A program made the translations under genes and the position numbers. Under the pieces are notes generated by a model, which was not told the DNA's origin, made no database searches, and saw nothing but the letters and a program-made list of their open reading frames with translations. A stretch of 55,253 bases of DNA, from assembly GCA_003151515.1 (NCBI GenBank), contig PLXS01000040.1, positions 1 through 55,253 on the forward strand, written 5' to 3'. This document shows, piece by piece, positions 26,281-35,195 of this stretch (position 1 is its first letter; each line of letters opens with the position of its first letter). This DNA comes from Opitutaceae bacterium. Lineage in GTDB: Bacteria; Verrucomicrobiota; Verrucomicrobiia; Opitutales; Opitutaceae.

Positions 26281-27903
26281 CTACTGCCCGCCGCGGGCGA
26301 TCCGCTCGGCCCTGCGGTAGTTCGCCCGGAAGGACTCCCCGAGCTCGCGCGCGAGGACGAGCTCATCCACCTGGTTCTTCGAGACCAGGGCCCTCGTGAT
26401 GCGCCCGAGCGACTGGTCGTAGTCCACCGCCGACACGTCCTGGAGCACAGCCAGCGCCCGCGAGCGCGCCGGCTCCGGCGCCGCGATGATGGCCCGCCAG
26501 GCGCTCACGAGCTCCGGGTGGCAGTCCTCGGTCATCACGCGCACGTCGAACGCGAGCTCGTAGAAGAGCCGCGAGGTCCACTCGTTGTGGAAGACGAGGA
26601 GCTTCCTCTCCTCGTAGGGGTCCTCCTCGGGGTCGCTGCGGTACTGGCGCCACTCCTCGTGCGCGTAGAAGTCGCGCCGCACGGGCAGCCTCCTGAGCGC
26701 GTACTCCTTGGGCCCGCCGGGGGTCCCCGGCCGGAAGTTCCAGAGCTTCTGGCCCTCGAGCGAGAGCACGTACTCGATGAAGGCGACTGCGACCGGCCGG
26801 TCCGGCGCGCCCCTGAGCAGCGCGATCGGGTCGACCGAGTACGCCGCGCCGCCCGGCGGCGAGAGGTAGCCGAGGCGCTCGCCCCCGCCGCGACGGCGCA
26901 CGGACTCCTGCTGTTCGCGCCCGTAGAAGTCGATGCACATGCCGGCGGCGCAGTCGCCGGCGGCCACGTCTATGGGCGGCTTCTGGGAGGTGTCGGTGAA
27001 GTACCTTGCGTTGGCGCCCACGAGCTGAAGCAGGCGAAGCCCGTCGCTCCAGCCGAGGCGCACCGCCTGCGCCGTCAGGGCCCTGCGGTCGGCGGCGCCA
27101 TCCGCCGCGCGCATCGCCTCCAGCCTCGCGTGCATCTGCTGCTGGACGACGTTCGCGAAGGCCTGCACGATCGATCCGCTCTTGGTCGGGTCGCACATCC
27201 CGATTTCGCCGAGGAAGCGCGGGTCGGTGAGGTCGCTCCACTGCGCGGGCTCACGCTCGAACCCCAGGCGCTTGAGCGAGTCGCGGTTGTAGAGTATCCC
27301 GAAGGAGCTCAAGACGGAGCCCACCCAGAGGTCGGCGCAGCCGAGCTGCTCCTGGCCCCCGAGCGTCGCGGGCAGCGCGGCGGGCGTGAACCAGTCCGCG
27401 TGGAGCGCCCGCAGGCCGCTGTCCACGAGCCTTCCCGAGGCCGCCTGCCTGTCGAAGTCGAGCGGGCCGCCGCCAAAGAAGACATCGATTCCGCAGCCCG
27501 CGTCCGAGGCGAGGAACGCGGCGCGCGCGTCCCTGACCTCCTGCGGATCGCCCGGCGACGTCCTGGCGCTCTGGAAGCCGGCCTGGATGGCCGAGCTCCA
27601 GGCGTGCCCGAGCTTCGAGGTCCACAGGTTGAAGAACGAGGCCACGTACTGGGCCTCGAGGTAGCGGCCGATCTCGCTCGTGCCCCCGACGACCCTCCAG
27701 TCGACGAAGACGCTGCGGCCCGTCCTCGCCTTGTACCACTCGCTGAAGCCCCCCCCGAACTCGTCCCTGATGGCGGCGTTGTGCGGCGTTATGACCACCA
27801 CCGTGTCGGCGGCGGCCCCGGGCGCGGCGGCGCGCGGCCTGAAGGCGAACGGCAGGGCTACCGTCGCCGCAAGGGCCAGCAGGATGACCAACCGATTGCG
27901 CAT
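26281..27903 (-). CDS. ABC transporter substrate-binding protein, iron/phosphonate type
   Basis: A 540-residue periplasmic binding protein with signal segment MRNRLVILLALAATVALPFAF. The mature start VVVITPHNAAIRDEFGGGFSEWYKARTG and the later SFGILYNRDSLKRLGF and LGEIGMCDPTKSGS segments are typical of type II binding proteins for Fe(III) or 2-aminoethylphosphonate. It is much longer than FbpA (about 340 aa), with an extra C-terminal helical part (about 440-540) that I do not recognise. The ATPase gene lies 11 bp upstream on the same strand. The cognate permease may be the fused one at 14255, 11 kb away. Confidence 0.85.
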   Translation of the reverse strand: MRNRLVILLALAATVALPFAFRPRAAAPGAAADTVVVITPHNAAIRDEFGGGFSEWYKARTGRSVFVDWRVVGGTSEIGRYLEAQYVASFFNLWTSKLGHAWSSAIQAGFQSARTSPGDPQEVRDARAAFLASDAGCGIDVFFGGGPLDFDRQAASGRLVDSGLRALHADWFTPAALPATLGGQEQLGCADLWVGSVLSSFGILYNRDSLKRLGFEREPAQWSDLTDPRFLGEIGMCDPTKSGSIVQAFANVVQQQMHARLEAMRAADGAADRRALTAQAVRLGWSDGLRLLQLVGANARYFTDTSQKPPIDVAAGDCAAGMCIDFYGREQQESVRRRGGGERLGYLSPPGGAAYSVDPIALLRGAPDRPVAVAFIEYVLSLEGQKLWNFRPGTPGGPKEYALRRLPVRRDFYAHEEWRQYRSDPEEDPYEERKLLVFHNEWTSRLFYELAFDVRVMTEDCHPELVSAWRAIIAAPEPARSRALAVLQDVSAVDYDQSLGRITRALVSKNQVDELVLARELGESFRANYRRAERIARGGQ

Positions 27904-27914
27904 CGGCCGAGGCC

Positions 27915-28982
27915 CTAGTCCCTCAAGACCACGACGTCGTCCGGGCTTGCGCTCGCGTACAGCTCGGCCGCGCCCGCCCTGTCGGTGAACCTGGGGTTTA
28001 GCTCCAGGATCTTGAGCGAGGTCTCCCCGCAGACGAAGTCGTACTGGGCGTTCTCGCCCAGGTACACCGACTTGCCGATGCGCCCCCGCACCGGGTTGCG
28101 ATCCGGGCGCCCGGTCGAGATGGTCCAGCACTCGGGCCTGACGGACACGGTCACCCTGTCGCCGGCCGCGTGCTCGGCGCCGGTGCCCAAGACGCCCTCC
28201 AGCTCCCCGACCGCGGTCTGCACGCGGACGCGGCCGCCCGAGGCCGACAGGAGCCTTCCCTCGATGAAGTTCGTCTCGCCGATGAAGTCCGCGACCACCT
28301 TGCTGCCCGGCCGCCGGTAGATGTCCTGGGGCGTGCCCACCTGCAGGACCCGGCCGGCGTCCAGTATCGCCATCCGGTCCGAGATGGAGAGCGCCTCCTT
28401 CTGGTCGTGGGTCACGTAGACCGTCGTCAGCTTGAACTCCTTGCAGACGCGCCTGATCTCCATGCGCACCTCGAGTCGCAGCTTGGCGTCCAGGTTGGAC
28501 AGCGGCTCGTCCAGGAGCAGGCATCGGGGCCGGATGACGAGCGCCCTCGCGAGAGCCACCCTCTGCTGCTGGCCGCCCGAGAGCTGGTTCGGCTTGCGCC
28601 CTGCGTAGTCTGCCATGTGGACGGACTCGAGGGCCTCGGCCACCTTCGCCTCGATCTCCGCCCTGGGCAGCCTGCGCTCCTCCAGCCCGAAGGCGACGTT
28701 CTCGGCGACCGTCATGTGCGGCCACAGGGCGTAGCTCTGGAACATCATGCCCGTGTTGCGCTTGTACGGCGCCAGGTGCGTCACGTCCTCGTCCCCGAAG
28801 AGCACCCTGCCCTCGTCGGGCGTGTAGAAGCCCGCCAGGCAGCGCAGAAGCGTCGTCTTGCCGCACCCGCTCGGGCCAAGGAGGAAGAAGAGCTCCCCCT
28901 GCTCGATCGAAAGGTCGAGCTCGTGGAGCGCCGTCACGGCGCCGAACCGCTTGGTTACCTTCTCAATGCGGATGGAGATCAT
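27915..28982 (-). CDS. ABC transporter ATP-binding protein, FbpC/PotA-like
   Basis: A 355-residue ABC ATPase. Walker A GPSGCGKTT (36-44), signature LSGGQQQR (134-141) and Walker B LLLDEP (155-160) are intact, and the D-loop and H-loop (YVTHDQ) follow. The C-terminal 120 residues form the TOBE-like regulatory domain seen in CUT1/FbpC ATPases. It should energise import with the binding protein encoded 11 bp downstream. No permease is adjacent, which is unusual. The hpt gene is divergent, 136 bp away. Confidence 0.92.
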   Translation of the reverse strand: MISIRIEKVTKRFGAVTALHELDLSIEQGELFFLLGPSGCGKTTLLRCLAGFYTPDEGRVLFGDEDVTHLAPYKRNTGMMFQSYALWPHMTVAENVAFGLEERRLPRAEIEAKVAEALESVHMADYAGRKPNQLSGGQQQRVALARALVIRPRCLLLDEPLSNLDAKLRLEVRMEIRRVCKEFKLTTVYVTHDQKEALSISDRMAILDAGRVLQVGTPQDIYRRPGSKVVADFIGETNFIEGRLLSASGGRVRVQTAVGELEGVLGTGAEHAAGDRVTVSVRPECWTISTGRPDRNPVRGRIGKSVYLGENAQYDFVCGETSLKILELNPRFTDRAGAAELYASASPDDVVVLRD

Positions 28983-29118
28983 GGCCCGTGCACCAGCGCG
29001 AGTTTCGAGGCAACTCCCGCGCGCGTCGAAGTCAAAAGAATAACGGGGCCAGAATTATGCAAACGGCGCGTATCGGGTTTGCCTCCGAGGCCCGCCTTCG
29101 CCTGTCTGGAGGGAGCCC

Positions 29119-29697
29119 ATGCCAACAAAAAAGACGCGCTCCGCCGCGCACCCGGACCTTGAAAGCGTCATGTTCACCGAGGCGCAGATAAAAAAGCGGG
29201 TGAGGGAGCTCGGCCGCGAGCTGCGCAGGGTCTACGGCGAGGGCGAGTTCACGATCATCTCCATAATCAACGGCGCCGTCATGTTCACCGCCGACATCAT
29301 GCGCCAGATCGACAACCCGGTGCGCCTCGACTGCGTGCGGATATCGAGCTACGGCAATGCGACCAAGTCCGAAGGCACGCCCCAGATCGTCAGCAGCCTG
29401 ACGATCGACATCGCGGGGCGCCACGTCCTCTTGATCGACGACATCCTGGACACCGGCAAGACCATCAAGCTCGTCTCCGCGCTGGTCTCGAAGCTCAAGC
29501 CGGCCAGCATGAGGACCTGCGTCCTCCTGGACAAGGTGGCCAGGCGCGAGGTGCCCTTCGAGGCGGACTTCGTCGGGTTCAGGATCCCCAACAAGTTCGT
29601 GGTCGGCTACGGGCTCGATTTCGCGGAGCGCTACCGCAACCTGCCCTGCATCGGGGTCCTCAGCGCCCGCGTGCAGAACCAGCACGAGTGGACGTAG
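29119..29697 (+). CDS. hpt: hypoxanthine phosphoribosyltransferase
   Basis: Salvages hypoxanthine/guanine to IMP/GMP. The 192-residue protein has the PRPP loop HVLLIDDILDTGKT (about 107-120) and the flexible-loop region with SSYGNATKSEG. The VGYGLDFAERYRNLP segment near the C-terminus is typical of bacterial Hpt. A GGAGGGA Shine-Dalgarno lies about 7 bp before ATG 29119. The 3' end overlaps the convergent uvrB gene by 38 bp. A 6-bp inverted repeat (GCAAAC 29059-29064, GTTTGC 29077-29082) lies in the upstream region. Confidence 0.93.
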   Translation: MPTKKTRSAAHPDLESVMFTEAQIKKRVRELGRELRRVYGEGEFTIISIINGAVMFTADIMRQIDNPVRLDCVRISSYGNATKSEGTPQIVSSLTIDIAGRHVLLIDDILDTGKTIKLVSALVSKLKPASMRTCVLLDKVARREVPFEADFVGFRIPNKFVVGYGLDFAERYRNLPCIGVLSARVQNQHEWT

Positions 29698-31684
29698 GGC
29701 GCCGCCCGGCGGGGCGCGCGAGCTTCTTGTACTTGCCTGAGCGCAGGGCATCGATCTGGTCGCGGATCAGGGCCGCCTTCTCGAACTCGAGCCTAGACGC
29801 CGCCTCCTGCATCTCGTCCTCGAGCTCCGCGATCACGGCCGCCACGTCGTCCGCCCCCTCGCCGGCCTGCGCCTCCTGGGCCTCGGCCGCGGCCCCCCCC
29901 GCGTGCAGGCTGGCCTGCGCGCCGCGCCGCACGCTTCGCGGGACGATGCCGTGCTCCTGGTTGTACGCGATCTGCCTCTTCCTGCGGCTGTTGGTCACCT
30001 CGATCGTGCGCAGGATGGATCCGGTCATCGTGTCCGCGTAGAGGATCACCCTGCCCTTCTCGTGGCGCGCGGCGCGCCCCGCCGTCTGGATCAGGCTGGT
30101 CTCGCTGCGCAGGAAACCCTCCTTGTCGGCGTCCAGGATGGCGACCAGGGCCACCTCGGGCAGGTCCAGGCCCTCGCGCAGCAGGTTGATGCCCACGAGG
30201 ACGTCGAAGTTGCCGACGCGCAGGTTGCGCAGGATCTCGATGCGCTCGATCGTGTCGATGTCCGAGTGCAGGTACTCGACGCGGATCTTCGCCTCGCGCA
30301 TGTACGCGGTCAGGTCCTCCGAGAGGCGCTTGGTGAGCGTGGTCACGAGCACGCGCTCGCCGGCTAGGGCCGCGGCCTTCACCTCGCCGATAAGGTCCTC
30401 GACCTGGCCCTTGATCGGCCGCACCGAGATCTCCGGGTCGAGGAGCCCGGTCGGCCGGATGACCTGCTCGGCGACCACAGCCGAGCGCGACACCTCGAAC
30501 TGCGAGGGGGTCGCCGACACGTAGAGCGTCTGACCCGTGATCTGCTCGAACTCCTTCATGTTCTGCGGCCGGTTGTCCAAGGCCGAGGGCAGGCGGAAGC
30601 CGAAGTCGACGAGCGTCTGCTTCCTCGAGCGGTCGCCGTTGTACATGCCGCCAATCTGCGGGACCGTGGCGTGGCTCTCGTCGATCATGAGCAGGAAGTC
30701 CTTCGGGAAGAAGTCCACGAGGCAGAAGGGCCTGTCGCCCGGCTTGCGGTTGCCGAAATGCAGCGAGTAGTTCTCGATCCCGTTGCAGAAGCCCATCTCC
30801 TGGAGCATCTCCAGGTCGTAGTTGGTGCGCATCTTGATCCGCTGCGCCTCCAGGTACTTGCCCTTCGACTCGAACCATGCGACGCGCTCCTCGAGCTCGG
30901 CCCTGATCGAGGCGATCGCCGGGGCGAGCGACCCCTTCCCCCGCACGTATTGATTCGCCGGGTACAGGTCGAAATGCTCCAGCTTGCGCGACACCTCCCC
31001 GGTCAGGGGGTCGAACTCGCTGATCTCCTCGACCGTGTCCCCGAAGAACTCGACGCGAAGGCCGTGCTCCAGGTACGCCGGCATCACGTCGACCACGTCG
31101 CCGCGGACGCGGAAGCGCCCCGGCTTGAGCTCGTAGTCGTTGCGGTCGTAGATGTTGTCCACCAGGCGCTCGAGGAAGGAATTGCGGCCGAGTTCGGCGC
31201 CGCGCCGGATCGCGATCCTCAGCTCCGTGAAGTCCTGCGGCGAGCCCAGGCCGTAGATGCACGAGACGCTGGCGACGACGATCACGTCGCGCCGGCTGAC
31301 GAGCGAGCTCGTGGCCGAGATCCTAAGGCGCTCGATCTCCTCGTTTATCGAGGAGTCCTTCTCGATGTAGGTGTCGCTCGAGGGGATGTACGCCTCGGGC
31401 TGGTAGTAGTCGTAGTAGCTGACGAAGTACTCGACCGCGTTCTCGGGGAAGAAGGCCTTGAACTCGGAGTACAGCTGCGCGGCCAGGGTCTTGTTGTGGC
31501 AGATGATGAGCACCGGCCGGTCGCACTCGGCGATGACGTTCGCCATCGTGAACGTCTTGCCCGATCCGGTGACGCCTAGCAGCGTCTGGTAGCGGTTGCC
31601 GGCCTTGATCGACCTCGTGAGCCGCTCGACGGCCTGGGGCTGGTCGCCCGTCGGTTTGAACTCGGAACTCAGCTTAAATAGCAT
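29660..31684 (-). CDS. uvrB: excinuclease ABC subunit UvrB
   Basis: Damage-verifying helicase-like subunit of nucleotide excision repair. The product of about 674 residues begins with [17 protein letters not shown], has Walker [11 protein letters not shown], the beta-hairpin region [34 protein letters not shown] (motif II), and the C-terminal UVR domain ([21 protein letters not shown]) that binds UvrC. ATG 31684 gives the family N-terminus; ATG 31702 would add six residues. The C-terminal tail overlaps hpt by 38 bp, so both stops lie inside the other's coding region. Divergent to glutamate dehydrogenase with an inverted repeat between. Confidence 0.95.
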   Translation of the reverse strand: MLFKLSSEFKPTGDQPQAVERLTRSIKAGNRYQTLLGVTGSGKTFTMANVIAECDRPVLIICHNKTLAAQLYSEFKAFFPENAVEYFVSYYDYYQPEAYIPSSDTYIEKDSSINEEIERLRISATSSLVSRRDVIVVASVSCIYGLGSPQDFTELRIAIRRGAELGRNSFLERLVDNIYDRNDYELKPGRFRVRGDVVDVMPAYLEHGLRVEFFGDTVEEISEFDPLTGEVSRKLEHFDLYPANQYVRGKGSLAPAIASIRAELEERVAWFESKGKYLEAQRIKMRTNYDLEMLQEMGFCNGIENYSLHFGNRKPGDRPFCLVDFFPKDFLLMIDESHATVPQIGGMYNGDRSRKQTLVDFGFRLPSALDNRPQNMKEFEQITGQTLYVSATPSQFEVSRSAVVAEQVIRPTGLLDPEISVRPIKGQVEDLIGEVKAAALAGERVLVTTLTKRLSEDLTAYMREAKIRVEYLHSDIDTIERIEILRNLRVGNFDVLVGINLLREGLDLPEVALVAILDADKEGFLRSETSLIQTAGRAARHEKGRVILYADTMTGSILRTIEVTNSRRKRQIAYNQEHGIVPRSVRRGAQASLHAGGAAAEAQEAQAGEGADDVAAVIAELEDEMQEAASRLEFEKAALIRDQIDALRSGKYKKLARPAGRRPTSTRAGSARGR

Positions 31685-31690
31685 GGCCAA

Positions 31691-31717
31691 GGCCGATGAC
31701 ATCCTTTAACATCGGCC
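31691..31717. promoter_or_regulatory. perfect 8-bp inverted repeat at the gdh start
   Basis: GGCCGATG (31691-31698) and CATCGGCC (31710-31717) form a perfect stem with an 11-base loop, ending one base before the glutamate dehydrogenase ATG at 31719. It also spans the alternative uvrB start. It could be an operator for the divergent pair or an RNA hairpin that masks the start codon; no Shine-Dalgarno lies outside it. Confidence 0.5.
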
Positions 31718-31718
31718 C

Positions 31719-32993
31719 ATGTCAAAGGCCGTTGTTTCGACGCTCTACGATTCAGACGTGTTTCGAATGGCATGCAGGCAATTTGACCAGGCCGCCGATG
31801 CCATCAACCTGCCCGAGGAGATTAGGGACAGGACCAAGTATCCCCGCCGCTGCATAGCGGTTTCGCTGCCGGTGAAGCGCGACAACGGCGCCGTCACGGT
31901 GTTCGAGGGCTACAGGGTCCAGCACAACCTCTCCACCGGGCCGTCCAAGGGCGGGATACGATACCACGAGAATGTCACGCTCGGCGAGGTCGCGGCCCTC
32001 GCCATGTGGATGAGCTGGAAGTGCTCGCTCGTCGGCCTTCCCTACGGCGGCGCCAAGGGGGGCATCATCGTGAACCCGAGGGAGCTCTCGCCGGGTGAGC
32101 TCGAGCACCTGTCGCGGCGCTACATGCAGGAGCTCATCGGCTTCGTGGGGCCGCAGCAGGACATACCGGCCCCCGACGTGGGGACAAACGAGCAGATCAT
32201 GGCCTGGATGATGGACACGTACTCCAACCACGTGGGCCACATCTGCCCGGGTGTTGTCACGGGAAAGCCCATCGCTCTTGGCGGCTCCCAGGGCCGGCGC
32301 GAGGCGACGGGGGCCGGGGTGGCCTACCTTGTCGACAAGTACCTGGTCGACATGAAGATCCCCATAAACGGGGTCTCCGTCGCTATTCAGGGATTCGGCA
32401 ACGTGGGAAGCGAGGCCGCCCTGGCGCTCTCGTCCATGGGCGCCAAGATTGTCGCCATCTCCGACTACACCGGCGCGATTTACAACGCGGCCGGAATCGA
32501 CATCAAGAAGGCGCTGACCTACCTGCAGAGCGAGCGGATCCTGAAGGACTTCGGCGGCGGCGAGGCCATCTCAAACGAGCAGCTCCTCGAGACCGAATGC
32601 ACGGTGCTCATCCCCGCGGCCCTCGAGCGCGTGATCACCAAGGAAAACGCCCCGAAGCTCAAGTGCCGGCTGCTCGCCGAGGGCGCGAACGGCCCGACGA
32701 CGAACGAGGCCGACCGCGTGCTCGAGCGGCGCGGCGACATCGAGGTCATCCCGGACGTCCTCTGCAATTCCGGCGGCGTCATCGTCTCCTACTTCGAGTG
32801 GCTGCAGAACCTGCAGAGCTTCTACTGGACGCGCGACGAGGTGATCGAGAAGCTCCACGGCATACTCGACCGGGCCAAGGAGTCCGTCGAGTACCAGAAG
32901 CGCAAGTTCAAGTTCGGCCGCCGCCTCGCTGCGCTCACCCTGGGGATCGCGAGGGTCGCCGAGGCAAAGCAGCGCCGCGGCCTCTTCCCCTGA
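31719..32993 (+). CDS. glutamate dehydrogenase
   Basis: Interconverts glutamate and 2-oxoglutarate plus ammonia. The 424-residue protein belongs to the Glu/Leu/Phe dehydrogenase family. It has KGGIRYHENVTLGEVAALAMWMSWKCSL and the catalytic-Lys motif PYGGAKGGI, then GFGNVGSEAALALSSMGAKIVAISD for dinucleotide binding (G-x-G-x-x-G) and the C-terminal NSGGVIVSYFEWLQN. Length fits the hexameric GDH class. Coenzyme choice cannot be read with certainty. It lies divergent to uvrB with only 34 bp between starts, most of it an inverted repeat. Confidence 0.93.
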   Translation: MSKAVVSTLYDSDVFRMACRQFDQAADAINLPEEIRDRTKYPRRCIAVSLPVKRDNGAVTVFEGYRVQHNLSTGPSKGGIRYHENVTLGEVAALAMWMSWKCSLVGLPYGGAKGGIIVNPRELSPGELEHLSRRYMQELIGFVGPQQDIPAPDVGTNEQIMAWMMDTYSNHVGHICPGVVTGKPIALGGSQGRREATGAGVAYLVDKYLVDMKIPINGVSVAIQGFGNVGSEAALALSSMGAKIVAISDYTGAIYNAAGIDIKKALTYLQSERILKDFGGGEAISNEQLLETECTVLIPAALERVITKENAPKLKCRLLAEGANGPTTNEADRVLERRGDIEVIPDVLCNSGGVIVSYFEWLQNLQSFYWTRDEVIEKLHGILDRAKESVEYQKRKFKFGRRLAALTLGIARVAEAKQRRGLFP

Positions 32994-33004
32994 ACGCGGC
33001 GCGC

Positions 33005-33637
33005 CTAAACGAGGCCGGGGACCGCGGATAGGGATGTCACGAAGGCGGCCGCCTCCCGCCTCACCTTCTCGCGCGCCGTGAAGCCACCGAAACCGATGAA
33101 AAGGTCCACGACCGGGACCGTCTCAAGGTCGCTCGCGCCGTCGCCCACCATGACGACCCGCTCGGGCCCAAGCTGCGCGCGCAGCCGCCGGATGACCTCG
33201 GCCTTTCCGCCCGAGCGCGTCGTGGGATAGGACGCGTCGTAGCCGGCGTAGCTCCCGTCGGGGCCGAAGCGGAGGTCCACGGCCTCGATCCGGCCGACGC
33301 CAAGGAAGTCGGCCAGCGGCCGGATCGCCTGGCGGAATCCGCCGCTTATGATGACGCTTGTCCAGCCCATGCCACGCAGGAGCGCGACCGTGGGCGCCGC
33401 CGACGGCTCGGCATTCTCGATGTAGCGCCGGCCCACGGCCTCCGCGTCGCTCCTTGCCGGGCGGATCGCCTCCAGGCGCCGCCCGAAGACGCTCTCCAGC
33501 GGCATCTTCCCGTTCATCGCATCCTCGGTCATCGCCTGGATGCTCGCGAAGACCTCGGGCCCGCGAAGCCTCGCAAGCTCGTCGATACCCTCGATCGAGC
33601 TGAGCGTGCTGTCGCAGTCGAAACAGATCAGCTTCAA
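33005..33637 (-). CDS. serB: phosphoserine phosphatase-like HAD hydrolase
   Basis: Probably dephosphorylates phosphoserine in the last step of serine synthesis. The 210-residue HAD protein has motif I FDCDSTL (6-12, D-x-D-S-T), motif II SGGFRQA, the conserved Lys in GGKAEVI and motif III GDGASDLE. This combination is the SerB signature, without an ACT domain. It lies 11 bp after rpmE2 on the same strand, so it is probably read with the ribosomal protein pair. Other small HAD phosphatases share these motifs, so the substrate is likely rather than proven. Confidence 0.88.
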   Translation of the reverse strand: MKLICFDCDSTLSSIEGIDELARLRGPEVFASIQAMTEDAMNGKMPLESVFGRRLEAIRPARSDAEAVGRRYIENAEPSAAPTVALLRGMGWTSVIISGGFRQAIRPLADFLGVGRIEAVDLRFGPDGSYAGYDASYPTTRSGGKAEVIRRLRAQLGPERVVMVGDGASDLETVPVVDLFIGFGGFTAREKVRREAAAFVTSLSAVPGLV

Positions 33638-33648
33638 CAGCCGAGCGG

Positions 33649-33900
33649 CTACTTCTTCGTGGTCCGCTTAAACTTCGTGGTGAACTTCTCGACGCGGCCG
33701 GCCGTGTCCACGAGGCGCTTTTCGCCGGTGTACGCGGGATGCGAGTCCATGGTCACGTCGCGCAGGACGATGAAATAGTCCTTGCCGTCGATCTTCTCCT
33801 TGCGGGCAGACTTCATCGTGGAGCGGGTGAGGAATCGCCTGCCCGTCGCGACGTCGAGGAAGCACACGTTATTGAGTGCCGGATGGCCTTCGGATTTCAC
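33649..33900 (-). CDS. rpmE2: 50S ribosomal protein L31, type B (zinc-free)
   Basis: An 83-residue L31 of type B. It starts GTG at 33900 (K-S-E-G-H-P-A-L-N-N-V), has FLTRSTMKS and the lysine-rich end, and lacks the Cys quartet that binds zinc in type A. It lies 20 bp after rpmJ2, reproducing the ykgM-ykgO type pairing (order reversed) of zinc-independent L31 and L36 known from proteobacteria. In many bacteria this pair is induced by zinc shortage through Zur; I could not recognise a Zur box. Confidence 0.92.
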   Translation of the reverse strand: MKSEGHPALNNVCFLDVATGRRFLTRSTMKSARKEKIDGKDYFIVLRDVTMDSHPAYTGEKRLVDTAGRVEKFTTKFKRTTKK

Positions 33901-33920
33901 GGGTGGAAGTGTGTTAAGGC

Positions 33921-34046
33921 TCAGCCCTGTCGCGCCTTATAGCGCGGGTCGGTCTTGTTGATGACGTAAATCTTGCCGCGGCGGCGCACCACCTGGCAGT
34001 CCGGGTGGCGCCTTTTGGCTGATTTGATGGAGGAAACGACTTTCAT
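33921..34046 (-). CDS. rpmJ: 50S ribosomal protein L36, type B
   Basis: A 41-residue L36 ([20 protein letters not shown], then [21 protein letters not shown]). A single Cys remains, so the zinc knuckle of type A L36 is absent; this is the YkgO-like form. It heads a minus-strand run with rpmE2 and serB. A perfect TTGACA (34086 to 34081 on the minus strand) lies just after the yqgE stop and could be its -35 box, but the hexamer 17 bp on (CTGTTT) is a poor -10. Confidence 0.93.
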   Translation of the reverse strand: MKVVSSIKSAKRRHPDCQVVRRRGKIYVINKTDPRYKARQG

Positions 34047-34087
34047 AAAAGGATACAAAACAGCGATTGGACCCGCGCCCTGTCAAC

Positions 34088-34642
34088 TCAGTTCTTCCCC
34101 GGCTCGTCGGGCTCGTCCACGAGGAGGCGCCACTCGTCTCCCTCCTCGCTTAGGAGCGCCCGCCACAGGCTCTCCTGCATTGGCCGCTCGAACAAGTCCG
34201 CGGGCGGGCTGGCAACGATCCAGGCCCCCCCCTTGAGCTCCTCCTCAAGTTGGCCCTTCGACCAGCCCGAGTACCCCAGGTAGGCGCGAAGGCGCGTCGC
34301 CTCGTCCTTGAGCATCTCGACGGCCCTTTCGGGGTCTATTCCGAAGTGCAGCTGGAAGGAATCCTCGTGGGTCTGCCAGGCGGCGAGGATCAGCTGGTCG
34401 GGCTGCACCGGGCCGCCGGTGAAGATCGGCGTGGGGGCGAGCGGGCCGAGAGCGAAGTCCCCCTTGAGCTCGCCCAGGCGCTTTCCCACGGGACGGTTGA
34501 GGACGACCCCCATCGCGCCGTCGGGCCCGTGGGTCGACATGAGGATGGCGGTCCTCCGGAAGTTCGGGTCGCGCAGGACCGGGTGCGCCAGCAGGAGCGA
34601 GCCCGCGAGGGAGTCCCTCTTGCGTCGGATGCGTTCCTTCAT
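34088..34642 (-). CDS. YqgE/AlgH family protein (DUF179)
   Basis: A 184-residue UPF0301/YqgE protein. It shows the family N-terminus SLAGSLLLAHPVLRDPNFRRTAILMSTHGPDGAMGVVLNRP, then FTGGPVQPDQLILA and RAYLGYSGWSKGQLEEEL. The molecular function is not firmly known; AlgH in Pseudomonas affects alginate gene expression. ATG 34642 is chosen because it gives the family N-terminus. The deaminase gene ends 20 bp upstream, on the same strand. Confidence 0.92.
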   Translation of the reverse strand: MKERIRRKRDSLAGSLLLAHPVLRDPNFRRTAILMSTHGPDGAMGVVLNRPVGKRLGELKGDFALGPLAPTPIFTGGPVQPDQLILAAWQTHEDSFQLHFGIDPERAVEMLKDEATRLRAYLGYSGWSKGQLEEELKGGAWIVASPPADLFERPMQESLWRALLSEEGDEWRLLVDEPDEPGKN

Positions 34643-34662
34643 GGGGCAGGGTCGCCGTGGCT

Positions 34663-35139
34663 TCAGAGCTTCTCCAACTTGACGCCCGCGTCCGCCATCA
34701 GCTTCCGGACGAGCGGGTCGTTGTGGTAGTCGCTCCTGTAGCGTATCTCCGCGATCCCGGCCGCCGCAAGCATCTTGGCGCAGTTGATGCAGGGGAAGTG
34801 GGTCACGTAGGCGATGCACCCGCCGACGGAGCTTCCCCGCCTCGCCGCGTCCGCCACCGCGTTCTGCTCCGCGTGCACCGTCGCCTGCTCGTGCCCGGCC
34901 CGCATCCTAGAGACGTGGGGCGTGCCCGGCAGGAAACCGTTGTAGCCCGCGGCGACGATGCGGTTCTTCCTCTCCCCGCCCGCGACGACGACGCAGCCGA
35001 CGTGCAGGCGCTCGCAGTTCGAGCGCGACGCTATGAGCACCGCCGTCGCCATGAAGTACTCGTCCCAGGTCGGGCGCCTCGGGAACTTCCTCGCCGCCTG
35101 GGCTATGAGGTCGACCGGTGTCTTGTTGGGGGCACTCAT
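34663..35139 (-). CDS. dCMP/cytidine deaminase family protein
   Basis: A zinc-dependent deaminase of 158 residues, closest in pattern to dCMP deaminases (ComEB type). Zinc ligands and the proton shuttle are visible: His89 and Glu91 in TVHAEQNAV, Cys117 and Cys120 in PCINCAK. The TWDEYFMATAVLIASRSNCERLHVGCVVV segment is typical of dCMP deaminase, which feeds dUMP for dTMP synthesis. ATG 35139 is preferred over 35184. The divergent methyltransferase gene starts 56 bp away. Confidence 0.9.
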   Translation of the reverse strand: MSAPNKTPVDLIAQAARKFPRRPTWDEYFMATAVLIASRSNCERLHVGCVVVAGGERKNRIVAAGYNGFLPGTPHVSRMRAGHEQATVHAEQNAVADAARRGSSVGGCIAYVTHFPCINCAKMLAAAGIAEIRYRSDYHNDPLVRKLMADAGVKLEKL

Positions 35140-35195
35140 CGGGATTGTGAGCCCGACTCTGGACAGGCGGCGACTCCCGGGCAATCTTCGAGTCC

